Part shown: positions 1 through 8,669 of the stretch, in pieces
How the letters are laid out: each line of letters starts with the position of its first letter
How positions within the stretch are numbered: the stretch's first letter is position 1
From: Terriglobia bacterium
GTDB taxonomy: Bacteria; Acidobacteriota; Terriglobia; Terriglobales; Acidobacteriaceae
DNA: 64,000 nt
Reading direction: 5' to 3'
Assembly (NCBI GenBank): GCA_020072585.1
Contig: JAIQGL010000014.1
Coordinates: 154,658 to 218,657, forward strand
Made by a program: the position numbers and the translations under genes
Notes under the pieces: model-generated
Seen by the model: only the letters and a program-made list of their open reading frames with translations
The model's database searches: none
What the model was told of the DNA's origin: nothing

Positions 1-1133
1 AGGTCATACACCTGCAGGCCCTTGATAAGGGTGAGTGAAATGTCGAGAGGACACTTGGGGTTGTTGCACAGGTTGCGCACTACCGGATAAAGCTTCAAGA
101 AGCGGCGCTGGCGTGCAATCTCACGAAAGACGTTCTCCTGAAGATTTTTTGATCCCGCGAAGGACTCGATTTCAGCGTCCGTCACCTTGGGTGAAGAAAG
201 CACTGCGTTCTGCACCAGGCGAGCCGTGTCCCGGATCAGGAGCGCACGCTCTTCTCTGCCTCCGATGAAGCCCAGCTTGATCCGCTGGCCCACGTTCAGC
301 CGGGATACCCTTTGCAGCACGGTAATTCTCTTCTGTTCAGCACTCTCAAATTCGTCTGGAATCGCCACGGGAACTTCAGCCGCGGGAGCCGGCGCCGCTG
401 GAACAGCCGTCTCATTCGCATTTTGCGGCGGTGCTTCTGCTGCCTGCGGCTCAACAGCTTCTGCGCCGGTAACGGGCCCAGTGTTGGATGGCTCTGCACC
501 GGCTTCTGGCGCTGCTTCTTCATCCTTCGTTAGCTCAAAGGGCTTCTCTTCCGCTGCCGCGATTTCTGACGCATGCTCCTTCTGAAACGCCTGCAGCGCA
601 GCTTCCGTGTCCGGGTGGACCTCAAATTCCTGCAATGTCTGCTCCGCGGGCGGCGGGGCGGATGTTGCGCTATCATCGCCGCTACGGAGCGCCTGCGCTT
701 CAATCGGCGTGAGATATTCATTGCCCAGGAGCGCTTCCACCACGCCGGGACTACTCCGCGCGCGCTTACTGGCCAGCAGCATATTCACGGTTTCGCGGGA
801 ACCGGTATCGGCAAGCTCCATCAGCAGGCTATCCGGGATTGCGGGATTTTCGATCAGTGTGGGCATCAGCACGGGACGCCGGTTTTCCGGCTGCCAGTAA
901 TAGAGCAATACTTCCGGCGTGGCTGTATCTTTGCCGAGCACTTCCATCGCGGACTGCGCGTCCCATTTGGCCAGGGTCATCCGCGCATCCTGCCCAAAGA
1001 GCGCGTTCTGGGAAAGATAAACCAGCACCTCCAGCATCTCTTCCGCAGGGACAGGCAGCGCTCCCTTGGCGGCCGAGCGCATGGCGTTCACAGGCAGGGT
1101 ATTTTGCTTTATCTGTTCAAGAAGAGACGCCAT
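1..1133 (-). CDS. Unknown protein with Ala/Pro/Glu-rich linker, C-terminus beyond window
   Basis: An open frame runs from ATG at 1133 (MASLLEQIKQNT) off the left edge without a stop, giving 377 residues. A helical N-terminal part (about 1-150) is followed by an acidic, Ala/Pro/Glu-rich low-complexity linker (about 155-265). A conserved-looking C-terminal block follows, with the strings LNVGQRIKLGFIGGREERAL and IRDTARLVQNAVLSSPKVTD. I associate that block with uncharacterised proteins of Acidobacteriota and Deltaproteobacteria, but know no function. It starts 12 bases after the prfB stop, so it probably belongs to the lnt-prfB transcript. The forward-strand frames across this stretch are shadows of it. 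Confidence 0.75.
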   Translation of the reverse strand, partial: MASLLEQIKQNTLPVNAMRSAAKGALPVPAEEMLEVLVYLSQNALFGQDARMTLAKWDAQSAMEVLGKDTATPEVLLYYWQPENRRPVLMPTLIENPAIPDSLLMELADTGSRETVNMLLASKRARSSPGVVEALLGNEYLTPIEAQALRSGDDSATSAPPPAEQTLQEFEVHPDTEAALQAFQKEHASEIAAAEEKPFELTKDEEAAPEAGAEPSNTGPVTGAEAVEPQAAEAPPQNANETAVPAAPAPAAEVPVAIPDEFESAEQKRITVLQRVSRLNVGQRIKLGFIGGREERALLIRDTARLVQNAVLSSPKVTDAEIESFAGSKNLQENVFREIARQRRFLKLYPVVRNLCNNPKCPLDISLTLIKGLQVYD

Positions 1134-1145
1134 AATTTCCAGAGT

Positions 1146-2244
1146 CTAATTCTGGTCACGCCGGGCGACAAGATATGCCCGTATAAACGGCTTCAAGTCG
1201 CCATCCAGCACGCGGTCCACATCCCCCACTTCCAGCTTGGTGCGATGGTCTTTTATCAGCCGGTAGGGATGCAGCACATAAGAGCGTATCTGAGAGCCAA
1301 AATCAATGTCCAGTTTGGAATCTTCCAGCTTTTTACTGATGGCCCGCTTCTTTTCCATTTCAAATTCGTAGAGCTTGGACCGCAGCATCTTCATGGCGCG
1401 CTCGCGGTTCTTGTGCTGTGAGCGCTCATTCTGGCACGCCACTACGATGTTCGTGGGAATATGCGTGATGCGCACGGCGGAATCCGTGGTATTCACGTGC
1501 TGGCCGCCTTTGCCTCCGGAGCGGTAGGTATCAATACGGAGATCTTCCGGCTTGATGTCCACCTGGATGGAGTCATCGATTTCCGGCGAAACGAATACGC
1601 TGGCAAAGGAAGTATGCCGGCGCTTGGCCTGGTCAAAGGGCGATATGCGTACCAGCCGATGGACGCCAATCTCGCTCAGCAGCAGCCCATAGGCGTAGTC
1701 CCCCGTAACGGTAAACGTCGCCGATTTTATTCCTGCCTCTTCCGCCGGCTGATACTCGTTGATATCTGTGCTGAAGCCCTGCCGCTCCGCCCAGCGCAGA
1801 TAAAGACGTAACAGCATTTCCGCCCAGTCCTGCGATTCCGTTCCTCCCGCGCCCGGGTGGATGGTGACAATGGCGTTGCGCATATCATGCTCGCCGGAGA
1901 GCAGGGTCTGTGTCTCCAGCTTATCGGCAACTTCGCGCAGGGCATCAATTTCCTTGCGCAAATCTTCCACCACGCCTTCGCCTTCGCGTGCCAGATCAAA
2001 GTAAGCCTGGATGTCCTCTGTGCGGCGGGCCAGATCAGCATCCATCGCCAGGGATTCTTCCAGACGACGGCGCTGCCGCATTAATACCTGCGACTTCTCC
2101 TGGTCAGACCACACATTGGGATCGCCGACCTTCTTCTCGACTTCAGCTAGTTGCTGGCGAAGTGAAGGGGCGTCAAAGATAGCTCCGCAGATCGCGTACT
2201 TTGTCGCGCACGGCGGTGTATTCGCGTTCTAACTCTTCAACCAT
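1146..2244 (-). CDS. prfB: Peptide chain release factor 2, programmed +1 frameshift
   Basis: RF2 reads UAA and UGA stop codons and triggers peptide release on the ribosome. The gene starts at ATG 2244 (MVEELEREYTAVRDKV), reads 23 codons to an in-frame TGA at 2175-2173, then continues in the +1 frame (L-D-A-P-S-L-R-Q-Q) to 1146, making about 365 residues, the usual RF2 length. The codon-recognition tripeptide SPF lies at about residues 201-203 (RISPF). The catalytic GGQ lies at about 246-248 (SGGKGGQHVNTTDSAVR). Starting at the internal GTG 2114 would lose the N-terminal helix. It follows lnt by 5 bases and is probably cotranscribed with it. Confidence 0.95.
2172..2195 (-). promoter_or_regulatory. 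prfB programmed +1 frameshift site
   Basis: Read on the minus strand, the site is CTGCGGAGCTATCTTTGAC. The slippery TAT CTT is followed by the in-frame TGA and a C, the classical RF2 autoregulatory context. A purine-rich GCGGAG stretch sits just upstream, where the internal Shine-Dalgarno-like stimulator (AGGGGG in E. coli) is normally found. When RF2 is scarce the ribosome slips forward one base and completes the protein. Confidence 0.92.
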
Positions 2245-2249
2245 AGTTG

Positions 2250-3860
2250 CTATGCAGGGCGGGCTTCAATCATGGTGCGGGCGCGGTAGCGCCAGCGCAC
2301 AAACACCGCTATTAAAGAGATTACCACACATATCCAGGCAAACACGTCGCCATTGCGGGTGTAAAACGTGCTTTCATTCTGGGGCGAATATGGCGCCACC
2401 AGCGCGGTACGCATGTTCCGCGGCGCCTGCTTCACCACCCGCCCAAACGGATCAATGGAAGCCGTGGTGCCGTTGTTGGTGGTCAGCAGGATCCAGCGAT
2501 GGTTTTCCACCGCCCGCATCCTCGCCATCTGCAAATGCTGCGCCGGAGCACCGGTTTCGCCATACCAGAGATCGTCAGAAATATTGATAAGCACCTGCGC
2601 GCCGTTCGAGGTGAACTCGCGCACCTCTTCCGGGAAAACCGACTCATAGCAAATAAAGATTCCCCCGTGTCCCCCATCCAGCTCAAAAACCTTACGCTGC
2701 GTGCCGCGGCCAAAGTCACCCACCTCGCGCGTCAACTTGCTGGCAAAGAAGAGCAGGTCTTGAAACGGAACATATTCACCGAAAGGCACCAGATGGATTT
2801 TGTCGTAGTGGCCCACCATGTTTCCATGCGGGTCCATGACCAGGGCGGAGTTAAGGAGCTGCCGTTTGCCGCTGGCATCCTGCGTCTCTCCCAGGCTGCC
2901 GACGACCAGATATGAATTCGTATCCTGCGCGATGGCCACCAGCCACTGCTGCAATCTGGGATCAGCAATAAAGAATGGCGCCGGCGACTCCGGCCAGATA
3001 ATCAATCCGGCATTTTCAGAGGAACGTATGGGCTTGGCCGCATCCACGCTTAGGCGCGCCAGAGCACTGATGGTCTGGTCAAAATATCGGGGCGTCCAGT
3101 CCGACTGATTCAGCAAGGGGACATTTTGCTGCACCAGAACTGCCTGTTGCGTAGCAACAAATGGGGCCGGTTGGGCCAGTACGCCAATTTGCAGGGCAAT
3201 AGCCGCTGCCGCCGCGGAGATTAGCAGGTTCTTGCGCCGCTGGCCATACAGCAGCAGCGCCGCCACGAACGCGCAATTCACCAGCATGATGGCAAATGAG
3301 AGCCCGTAAACGCCCGTGGTCTGGGCAATGCGTGCAAAGGGGATATTATCCACCTGCGTGTTTCCCAGCAGGTTCCAGGGGAAGCCGGTAATCCGGTCAC
3401 GAGCAAGTTCTATGGCTACCCAGAAAAACGGCGCCATCAGCAGGGGCCTGCGATTGCCCATGTTGGAGCGGCGGGCCATGAGCACTACCAGCAGTCCAAA
3501 CAAAGCATGGTGCAGCCCCATGCCAAACGCGGCGGCCAGAGTTACTGGTGCGGCCAGAAGCCAGTGCAGCCCGCCATAGCCGGTCATCACGGGAAAGACC
3601 CAGTAGTCCGTACCCAGATACCAGACGATCCCACTAAGCCATGCAATCGCAAATCCCTGCCACAGGGTAAACGGACGCAGGGAACGGCCTTCAGAATCGA
3701 ACATCTCGCCTTCCCCGCCGCGTCCGCGCAGAAGCGCGTAGAGCAAGGGGGCCATGGCTATCCAGGAAAGAAAGTAGAAGTTGACCTTGGGAAAGACGAG
3801 TATCTGCAGCCCACTGGAGAGCAGCGCGAGAACCCAGGCCCTGGAGGGAATGTTGCGCAC
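2250..3860 (-). CDS. lnt: Apolipoprotein N-acyltransferase
   Basis: Lnt transfers a third acyl chain from phospholipid to the N-terminal cysteine of lipoproteins at the periplasmic face of the inner membrane. The 536-residue product has a hydrophobic multi-helix N-terminal half (to about 230) and a C-terminal nitrilase domain. The expected catalytic residues are visible: Glu291 in IIWPESPAPFF, Lys354 in YDKIHLVPFGEY and Cys404 in FICYESVFPE. The start is GTG 3860; an in-frame TAA lies just upstream and no earlier ATG exists. It heads the lnt-prfB-unknown transcript and is divergent from the microprotein at 3983. Confidence 0.93.
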   Translation of the reverse strand: MRNIPSRAWVLALLSSGLQILVFPKVNFYFLSWIAMAPLLYALLRGRGGEGEMFDSEGRSLRPFTLWQGFAIAWLSGIVWYLGTDYWVFPVMTGYGGLHWLLAAPVTLAAAFGMGLHHALFGLLVVLMARRSNMGNRRPLLMAPFFWVAIELARDRITGFPWNLLGNTQVDNIPFARIAQTTGVYGLSFAIMLVNCAFVAALLLYGQRRKNLLISAAAAAIALQIGVLAQPAPFVATQQAVLVQQNVPLLNQSDWTPRYFDQTISALARLSVDAAKPIRSSENAGLIIWPESPAPFFIADPRLQQWLVAIAQDTNSYLVVGSLGETQDASGKRQLLNSALVMDPHGNMVGHYDKIHLVPFGEYVPFQDLLFFASKLTREVGDFGRGTQRKVFELDGGHGGIFICYESVFPEEVREFTSNGAQVLINISDDLWYGETGAPAQHLQMARMRAVENHRWILLTTNNGTTASIDPFGRVVKQAPRNMRTALVAPYSPQNESTFYTRNGDVFAWICVVISLIAVFVRWRYRARTMIEARPA

Positions 3861-3982
3861 TGAGCACAGATTTTAGCAAACCGAGCTTTTTAACAAACCC
3901 AGCTTTCCTTGGTAGTGGGGCTACTTGAACCCGCAGGTAGCCACTACCCTTTCCTTTGATTCCTTTCTGGCACAGGACTACA

Positions 3983-4120
3983 ATGGCAATCGTGAACTTC
4001 CTGGTCCACCATGTTTTACCGGTTTTTCAGTACCTTTTTCTTGCCGGGCTGATCGGCGCCGTGCCGGTGATTGTTGTCACGGCCATAAAAACGGCCCAGA
4101 GCATGCTGGAAGAGGACTAA
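3983..4120 (+). CDS. One-helix membrane microprotein beside transporter 1 (45 aa)
   Basis: A short frame from ATG 3983 to TAA 4120 encodes 45 residues: MAIVNFLVHHVLPVFQYLFL, then AGLIGAVPVIVVTAIKTAQS and MLEED. It has a Shine-Dalgarno AGGA five bases before the start, one or two hydrophobic segments and an acidic tail. It lies 100 bases upstream of, and codirectional with, the APC-type transporter at 4221. A second microprotein of the same design follows the paralogous transporter (13820-13975); both share a pattern close to LFxxGLxGxxxV then an acidic end. The architecture recalls KdpF-type accessory peptides, but homology is not shown. An overlapping longer frame (3925-4140) lacks such features. 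Confidence 0.7.
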   Translation: MAIVNFLVHHVLPVFQYLFLAGLIGAVPVIVVTAIKTAQSMLEED

Positions 4121-4220
4121 AAACAAAGGGCAGGAATTAGGATATTGAGGAATTAGCACGGCCCCTGCCAACAGGCGCTCTTGTGCGTCCTTGTTGGTAG
4201 AGGCCGTTATTATTTAAAAA

Positions 4221-6611
4221 ATGTCAGCAGGCTCAGGAGCTGTCCTACCACTTTCGAACCGGGTCCGCATCGTTGTTGCGACCTCGGTCATGCTCACGTT
4301 CATCTCTTACTGGCGGGCAGCCGCCATTGTGCTGAATGACCTGGGCTCGTCCGCGTTTTATGCTGGCGGCATCGCCGAACAAGCGGTCGGCAAGTCAGCC
4401 CCGTGGTTCATCCTTGGGGTCATGCTCTTTGCTTTCGCCGTGCGCTCCGTCTACGTGGAAAGCTGCTCCATGTTCACCCGCGGCGGCGTCTATCGCGTGG
4501 TGAAAGAGGCCCTCGGCGGGGCCTTTGCCAAGTTCAGCGTCTCCGCGCTGATGTTTGACTACATTCTCACCGGCCCGATTTCAGGCGTGTCCGCCGGACA
4601 ATATATCGCCGGCCTGATCAATGAATTATTTGCTGCGGCTGCCGCCCATGGCTGGGTTCCGCAGGCCATGCACAATATGTTCCATGGCACGCCGCACATT
4701 GACGTCAATCACGCCGCGGCCGCATTCGCTGTGCTCGTCACCCTGTACTACTGGTGGCAGAACCTTAAGGGCATTGAAGAATCCAGTGACAAAGCTCTGC
4801 GCGTGATGCAGATCACCACGGTCATGGTGGTCATTCTGCTTGTCTGGGCCATTTATACAGTCCTGCATACCAACGCTTCTTTGCCGCCGCTGCCGATTCC
4901 TTCAAACCTTAAGTTCACTCCTGAAGCTTTGGGGTTCTTAAAGAACACTGACATTGCCAAGACGTTTGGGCTATTCGGAATCCTGATAGCCTTTGGCCAC
5001 TCCGTTCTGGCCATGAGCGGTGAAGAATCTCTGGCCCAGGTGAACCGTGAAATTGCCAGTCCCAAGCTGCGCAACCTGAAGCGCGCCGCGCTGATCATTG
5101 CGATCTTCAGCTTCGTGTTCACCGGCATCGGCTCCATGCTGGCCGTCATGATCATCCCGGATGAAGTTCGCGTTTCGGTTTATCGTGACAACCTCATCAG
5201 CGGCATGGCCATGTACATGGTGGGACCGCATGTTTTAAAGCTGGTCTTCAGGGTCTTTGTTGTCGTGGTGGGCTTTCTCATTCTTTCCGGCGCCATCAAT
5301 ACTTCCATCATCGGCTCCAACGGTGTACTCAACCGCGTCTCTGAAGATGGCGTGCTCACGGACTGGTTCCGCCGTCCACATAAAAAATTCGGCACCAGCT
5401 ACCGGATCGTCAACTTGATTGTCGGATTGCAGTTATTCACCATCATTGCCAGCGGTGGCGACGTCATTCTGCTGGGCGATGCTTACGCCTTCGGCGTGAT
5501 CTGGAGCTTCACGCTCAACAGCGTCGCTATGCTTGTGCTGCGTTTCAAGTACAAAGGCGAGCGGGGCTGGCGCGTACCCCCGAATATCAAGATACCGTGG
5601 CGCGGTGGGAAAATTGAAGTTCCCATCGGGTTGGTTTCAGTCTTTCTGGTCCTGTTTTCCGTGGCCGTGGTGAATTTGTTTACCAAGGAAAACGCCACCA
5701 AATGGGGCCTGGGCTTTTCGATTGTCTTTTTTGCGATCTTCACGGTTTCTGAGAAGGTCAACAAGCGAAAGTTCGCCCATGTGGAGCAGCAGATGAAGGA
5801 ACACTTCCATCTGCTGCACCAGGAAACCATCGGGCGTGAGGCCGTGCAGGTGCGTCCGGGAAGCGTGCTGGTGACGGTGCGTGATTTCAATACCCTGAAC
5901 CATCTGCGCTGGACGCTGGAAACAACGGATACCGGCGAGACTGACATTGTTGTGATGGAGGCCCGCCTCACCGGCTACGGCAGCGCCTATACCGACCTGG
6001 CGATGGAGCAGATCTTCAGCGACTACGAGCAGACACTCTTTACCAAAGCCGTCTCCATTGCTGAGAGCTACGGTAAGACCATCTCCCTGCTGGTTGTGCC
6101 GGCGCGCGATGTCTGGTCAGCGATTGTACAGACCGCCAATGCAATGGAGTCATCGGCAGTGGTGTCAGGAATTTCCAGCAAGATGACCGGTGAGGAGCAG
6201 GCTTTCCGCCTGGGTCAGGCTTGGGAAGCAATGCCGGAGCCGAAACGGCAGTTCGTTTTTCAGGTGGTGCGAACTGACTCCACTGTAGAAACCTACCGCA
6301 TTGGCCCGCACACGCCCACCATGAAAACTGAGGACGTGCATCTTGTCCACAAGATCTGGCTTGATATCAAGAAAATCCAGGGCACAGAGGACATACACCA
6401 CTCTGACATTGTCAGTCTGGCGCTAACCCGGCTCTCCCGCGACTATAACCTGGATAAGGACGATGTACTCAAGAACCTGAAAAAAGGTGGACGCGCGCTA
6501 AATTCCAAGGCCGCAAGCTTTGTCCGCGAACCGGACACCGAGGACACGCAAAAACGCACGGAAAGCCCTCGTCGCGAACAGCCCATGCCACCCGTTACCG
6601 GACCAAGGTAG
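4221..6611 (+). CDS. APC-superfamily transporter with C-terminal UspA-like domain (KimA-like), copy 1
   Basis: This 796-residue membrane protein has about 12 hydrophobic segments (residues 20-515) and a soluble C-terminal half. The helix 1 region (FISYWRAAAIVLNDLGSSAF) and the run GGVYRVVKEALGG then DYILTGPISGVSAGQYIAG are typical of APC permeases. They resemble the KimA/YdaO potassium-transporter branch, where a similar SSxxY and GGxYxVxKE-LG...DYxLT pattern occurs. Residues about 545-700 have alternating strands and helices like a UspA fold, followed by a conserved GPHTP...HHSDIVSLALTRL tail. The paralogue at 11438 has the same layout. The KdpDE-like pair nearby supports potassium as substrate, but amino-acid transport is not excluded. 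No clear ribosome site precedes the ATG. Confidence 0.8.
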   Translation: MSAGSGAVLPLSNRVRIVVATSVMLTFISYWRAAAIVLNDLGSSAFYAGGIAEQAVGKSAPWFILGVMLFAFAVRSVYVESCSMFTRGGVYRVVKEALGGAFAKFSVSALMFDYILTGPISGVSAGQYIAGLINELFAAAAAHGWVPQAMHNMFHGTPHIDVNHAAAAFAVLVTLYYWWQNLKGIEESSDKALRVMQITTVMVVILLVWAIYTVLHTNASLPPLPIPSNLKFTPEALGFLKNTDIAKTFGLFGILIAFGHSVLAMSGEESLAQVNREIASPKLRNLKRAALIIAIFSFVFTGIGSMLAVMIIPDEVRVSVYRDNLISGMAMYMVGPHVLKLVFRVFVVVVGFLILSGAINTSIIGSNGVLNRVSEDGVLTDWFRRPHKKFGTSYRIVNLIVGLQLFTIIASGGDVILLGDAYAFGVIWSFTLNSVAMLVLRFKYKGERGWRVPPNIKIPWRGGKIEVPIGLVSVFLVLFSVAVVNLFTKENATKWGLGFSIVFFAIFTVSEKVNKRKFAHVEQQMKEHFHLLHQETIGREAVQVRPGSVLVTVRDFNTLNHLRWTLETTDTGETDIVVMEARLTGYGSAYTDLAMEQIFSDYEQTLFTKAVSIAESYGKTISLLVVPARDVWSAIVQTANAMESSAVVSGISSKMTGEEQAFRLGQAWEAMPEPKRQFVFQVVRTDSTVETYRIGPHTPTMKTEDVHLVHKIWLDIKKIQGTEDIHHSDIVSLALTRLSRDYNLDKDDVLKNLKKGGRALNSKAASFVREPDTEDTQKRTESPRREQPMPPVTGPR

Positions 6612-6623
6612 CCAGGTGATCAG

Positions 6624-6663
6624 GATTGCCACAACTGCCAAGAGTGCCAAAGATCGCCGAAAG
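6624..6663 (+). repeat. Dispersed GCCAAAGATCGCC-type repeat, copy 1
   Basis: The stretch GATTGCCACAACTGCCAAGA followed by GTGCCAAAGATCGCCGAAAG is built of GCCAA-like units and resembles the copies at 6712-6746 and 60079-60111. It lies between the convergent ends of transporter 1 and the MobB-like gene, in inverted orientation to the second copy. Confidence 0.5.
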
Positions 6664-6704
6664 TGAAAAGCGCAGCTGTGAAACGCTGATCAAGTTGTAG
6701 GGCT

Positions 6705-7346
6705 TCAATTTGGATTCTTTGACAATTGCGGCGATTTTGGCAATTCCACCAGCTTTTCCCGCACAAATGCCGCGATCTCTTCCGTGACGTATGGCGGAGG
6801 CTGGATTTTGAAAACCGGCTTCCCTGCCAGCGCGTCCATTGACACGGTCTTCCACTTTGCCCGGTCGTTTGACTGGTGCAGGATCACGGCATCTGCAAGA
6901 GGCAGAAATTCGCGCGCGGAATCCTTGAAATCCTCGGTATCGGCATCGAGGACCGTGAGATAAAGGTCAGGACGCAGAAAACGGATCACGCTGTTTGACT
7001 CCATGATTACGTTCTCCGCTCCCGCAATCTTGCGTTCGATGTCGGGCATGGCATCCCCGAGCCGCCCCTGCTTGGTGCGCACCCAGAGCGAGCGTTTTGC
7101 TCCGGCCACAAGAAAACGCGAGGTATCGCTTTCACCGCTCAGGTCTTTCTCCTCACTCAGTGCGCGGAAATGGTCGTCTCCGGTGTCACAGTCGCAGGGC
7201 TTCCCATCGGCGGAGCAGATACCGTGGCCGAACTGCGTGATCTTCAACGCAGTCCAGTTGAACTCCCGCAGCGCTGCAATCAGCCCTGCAACCACGCTGG
7301 TCTTGCCCACGTTCCGGGAATGTCCACCTACTACAACAAGTGCCAT
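6705..7346 (-). CDS. MobB-like P-loop GTPase (molybdenum cofactor associated)
   Basis: The 213-residue product begins MALVVVGGHSRNVGKTSVVA, whose GGHSRNVGKTS is a P-loop of the MobB/SIMIBI type. MobB binds GTP and assists attachment of GMP to molybdopterin. A cysteine-containing insert (GICSADGKPCDCDTGDDHF, about residues 45-65) follows. The open frame extends 56 codons further upstream, but ATG 7346 places the P-loop at the N-terminus as in the family. The window also encodes a molybdo- or tungsto-enzyme (formate dehydrogenase), though far away. The last residues (ELPKSPQLSKNPN) are encoded by a dispersed repeat, so the C-terminus has been remodelled. The MobB assignment is by motif only. 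Confidence 0.65.
   Translation of the reverse strand: MALVVVGGHSRNVGKTSVVAGLIAALREFNWTALKITQFGHGICSADGKPCDCDTGDDHFRALSEEKDLSGESDTSRFLVAGAKRSLWVRTKQGRLGDAMPDIERKIAGAENVIMESNSVIRFLRPDLYLTVLDADTEDFKDSAREFLPLADAVILHQSNDRAKWKTVSMDALAGKPVFKIQPPPYVTEEIAAFVREKLVELPKSPQLSKNPN
6712..6746 (-). repeat. Dispersed ATTGCCAAAATCGCC repeat, copy 2 (inside the MobB-like 3' end)
   Basis: Read on the minus strand the sequence contains ATTGCCAAAATCGCCG, shared exactly (16 bases) with the copy at 60079-60111 (minus strand). It encodes the last residues of the MobB-like protein. Confidence 0.6.
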
Positions 7347-7512
7347 AAGGCTATTTTCGCAGGTTTCGCCGGCTTTAAAAACTCCAAACTTTGCATGCGA
7401 GAGTGGCTTTTCAAGAAAATCGCTCAAAGGAACATGGGCGAAGGGCCTAGCGATCATGATGCAGGCCGCGTGGGGTTCCGTCACCAGGGCTGGACCATCC
7501 TTCGGACAGCAC

Positions 7513-7543
7513 AAAAAAACGCGGAAGCCTCATGGCCTCCGCG
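7513..7543 (-). terminator. Rho-independent terminator of the Spy-like operon
   Basis: On the minus strand, CGCGGAGGCCATGAGGCTTC continues to CGCG and is followed by seven T. The stem is CGCGGA-GGCC with loop ATGA. It lies about 20 bases beyond the stop of the gene at 7564-8112. Confidence 0.85.
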
Positions 7544-7563
7544 CTGACGTGCACTCCGTCGAT

Positions 7564-8112
7564 TTATTCGCCTTCCGGCCTGGGCGTAGCGTCTGGCCGG
7601 CGTGTATGGTTCAGTATCTCCTGCTGTACCGGCGTGAGCTTGTTCTTGATGCGGACCAGCAAGGTCAACTGGGCGCGTTTCACATCGCGCTCCGCGGTCA
7701 GGACTTTTTCCAGCTGAGCGAGGATTGCCTCTTCATTCAGGTGCTGCGCCTTGGCCAGGGTGAACAATTTTTCGCTTTCATCCTGTAACTTCCACTGTAG
7801 CTCGGTAAAGTTCAGCTGTGCCTTGCGCAGCTCGGCTTTGAAGTAGGCCAGCTGTTCGTCCGTCAGCTGCAGCGCTTCCTGCTTCTGCATGATCAGTTCG
7901 GGGGGATAAAAGTTGCGCGCAAATGGGTCCTGGCCGCCCTGGCCTTCCTGCGCGGTCCAAACCCGCGGCCCTGATCCTGAGCCCGAACCTGTGCCCGAGC
8001 CCTGGCCCTGGCCAATTTGCACCGTGCGCGCTTCCGGCGCCGGTTGCTGCGCCTGTGCCAGTGTGCCTGCCATGATCAGAACGGCAAGAATGTAGAACAG
8101 TCTGGGTTTCAT
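7564..8112 (-). CDS. Secreted Spy/CpxP-like protein
   Basis: The 182-residue product has an N-terminal signal peptide (MKPRLFYILAVLIMAGTLAQAQ), a Gly/Ser-rich stretch (GQGSGTGSGSGSG, about residues 36-49) and a helical C-terminal domain. Strings such as LQLTDEQLAYFKAELRKAQ and KNKLTPVQQEILN match the LTxxQ pattern of Spy/CpxP/ZraP-like periplasmic chaperone or metal-sensing proteins. Its ATG overlaps the anti-sigma stop (ATGA), so the three genes sigma, anti-sigma and this one are translationally coupled. This is consistent with an extracytoplasmic stress-sensing unit. The signal sensed cannot be read from the sequence. Confidence 0.75.
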   Translation of the reverse strand: MKPRLFYILAVLIMAGTLAQAQQPAPEARTVQIGQGQGSGTGSGSGSGPRVWTAQEGQGGQDPFARNFYPPELIMQKQEALQLTDEQLAYFKAELRKAQLNFTELQWKLQDESEKLFTLAKAQHLNEEAILAQLEKVLTAERDVKRAQLTLLVRIKNKLTPVQQEILNHTRRPDATPRPEGE

Positions 8113-8669
8113 TTGTGTCCCTCCTCTATTTTCAAATCCATGATTTTCAAATCAACGATGTTTAAATCCATGCGCATAAAACTCTCGCCCATCTGCGGGG
8201 AGCCGCTAAGAAGTTCTTTACCCGGGGTTTCCATCAGCGCTGCCGTTGGTGACTGCCAATTTGCCAGTTGCGTGGCGCCGGCAATATCGGCGGGCAAAAG
8301 CTTGTGACTGGGCCGCAGATTCACTACACCGGCAACAATCGCAAGAGCAAGGGCCAGCGCAGACGCCGCGAACATCCAACGCTGGTTGGTGATCAGCCGA
8401 GGCATGCGAAACCAGCCTGTGACCGCGAATTTCTTTTGTCCGGCGGCTTCGGCTGCCTGCACCACGCGCGCATGAAAGTCCGGTTGCGGGCCGCCCTGTG
8501 CAACCATAAGCAGCGCGGCGTCCATGCGGGCGCGGCGCACACGCAACGTTTCCAGCTCTTGCCGGCACTCTTCACAGCTAGCAAGATGTTGCTGTAAAGA
8601 GCTCTCAGTCTCACCGGTCAGCGCAGCTTCCAGCAGCGAATCTTTGCGATCTTTGCAGTCATTTGTCAT
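8109..8669 (-). CDS. Anti-sigma factor, zinc-finger type
   Basis: The 186-residue protein begins with a cytoplasmic domain containing HLASCEECRQELETL, the H-x3-C-x2-C motif of zf-HC2 (ZAS) anti-sigma factors. A single membrane helix follows at about residues 95-118 (WMFAASALALALAIVAGVV), then a periplasmic tail. It overlaps the ECF sigma gene upstream by ATGA and the Spy-like gene downstream by ATGA. The role inferred is to hold the sigma factor at the membrane until an envelope signal arrives. Confidence 0.85.
   Translation of the reverse strand: MTNDCKDRKDSLLEAALTGETESSLQQHLASCEECRQELETLRVRRARMDAALLMVAQGGPQPDFHARVVQAAEAAGQKKFAVTGWFRMPRLITNQRWMFAASALALALAIVAGVVNLRPSHKLLPADIAGATQLANWQSPTAALMETPGKELLSGSPQMGESFMRMDLNIVDLKIMDLKIEEGHK

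Noticed and set aside
1..1133. Several forward-strand frames at the left edge
   Set aside because: A single minus-strand frame without stop covers the whole interval with coherent protein composition; the forward frames are its shadows.
3925..4140. Forward 71-codon frame before transporter 1
   Set aside because: It overlaps the better-supported 45-codon microprotein in another frame and its translation (Cys/Arg-rich, no ribosome site) looks like a shadow.
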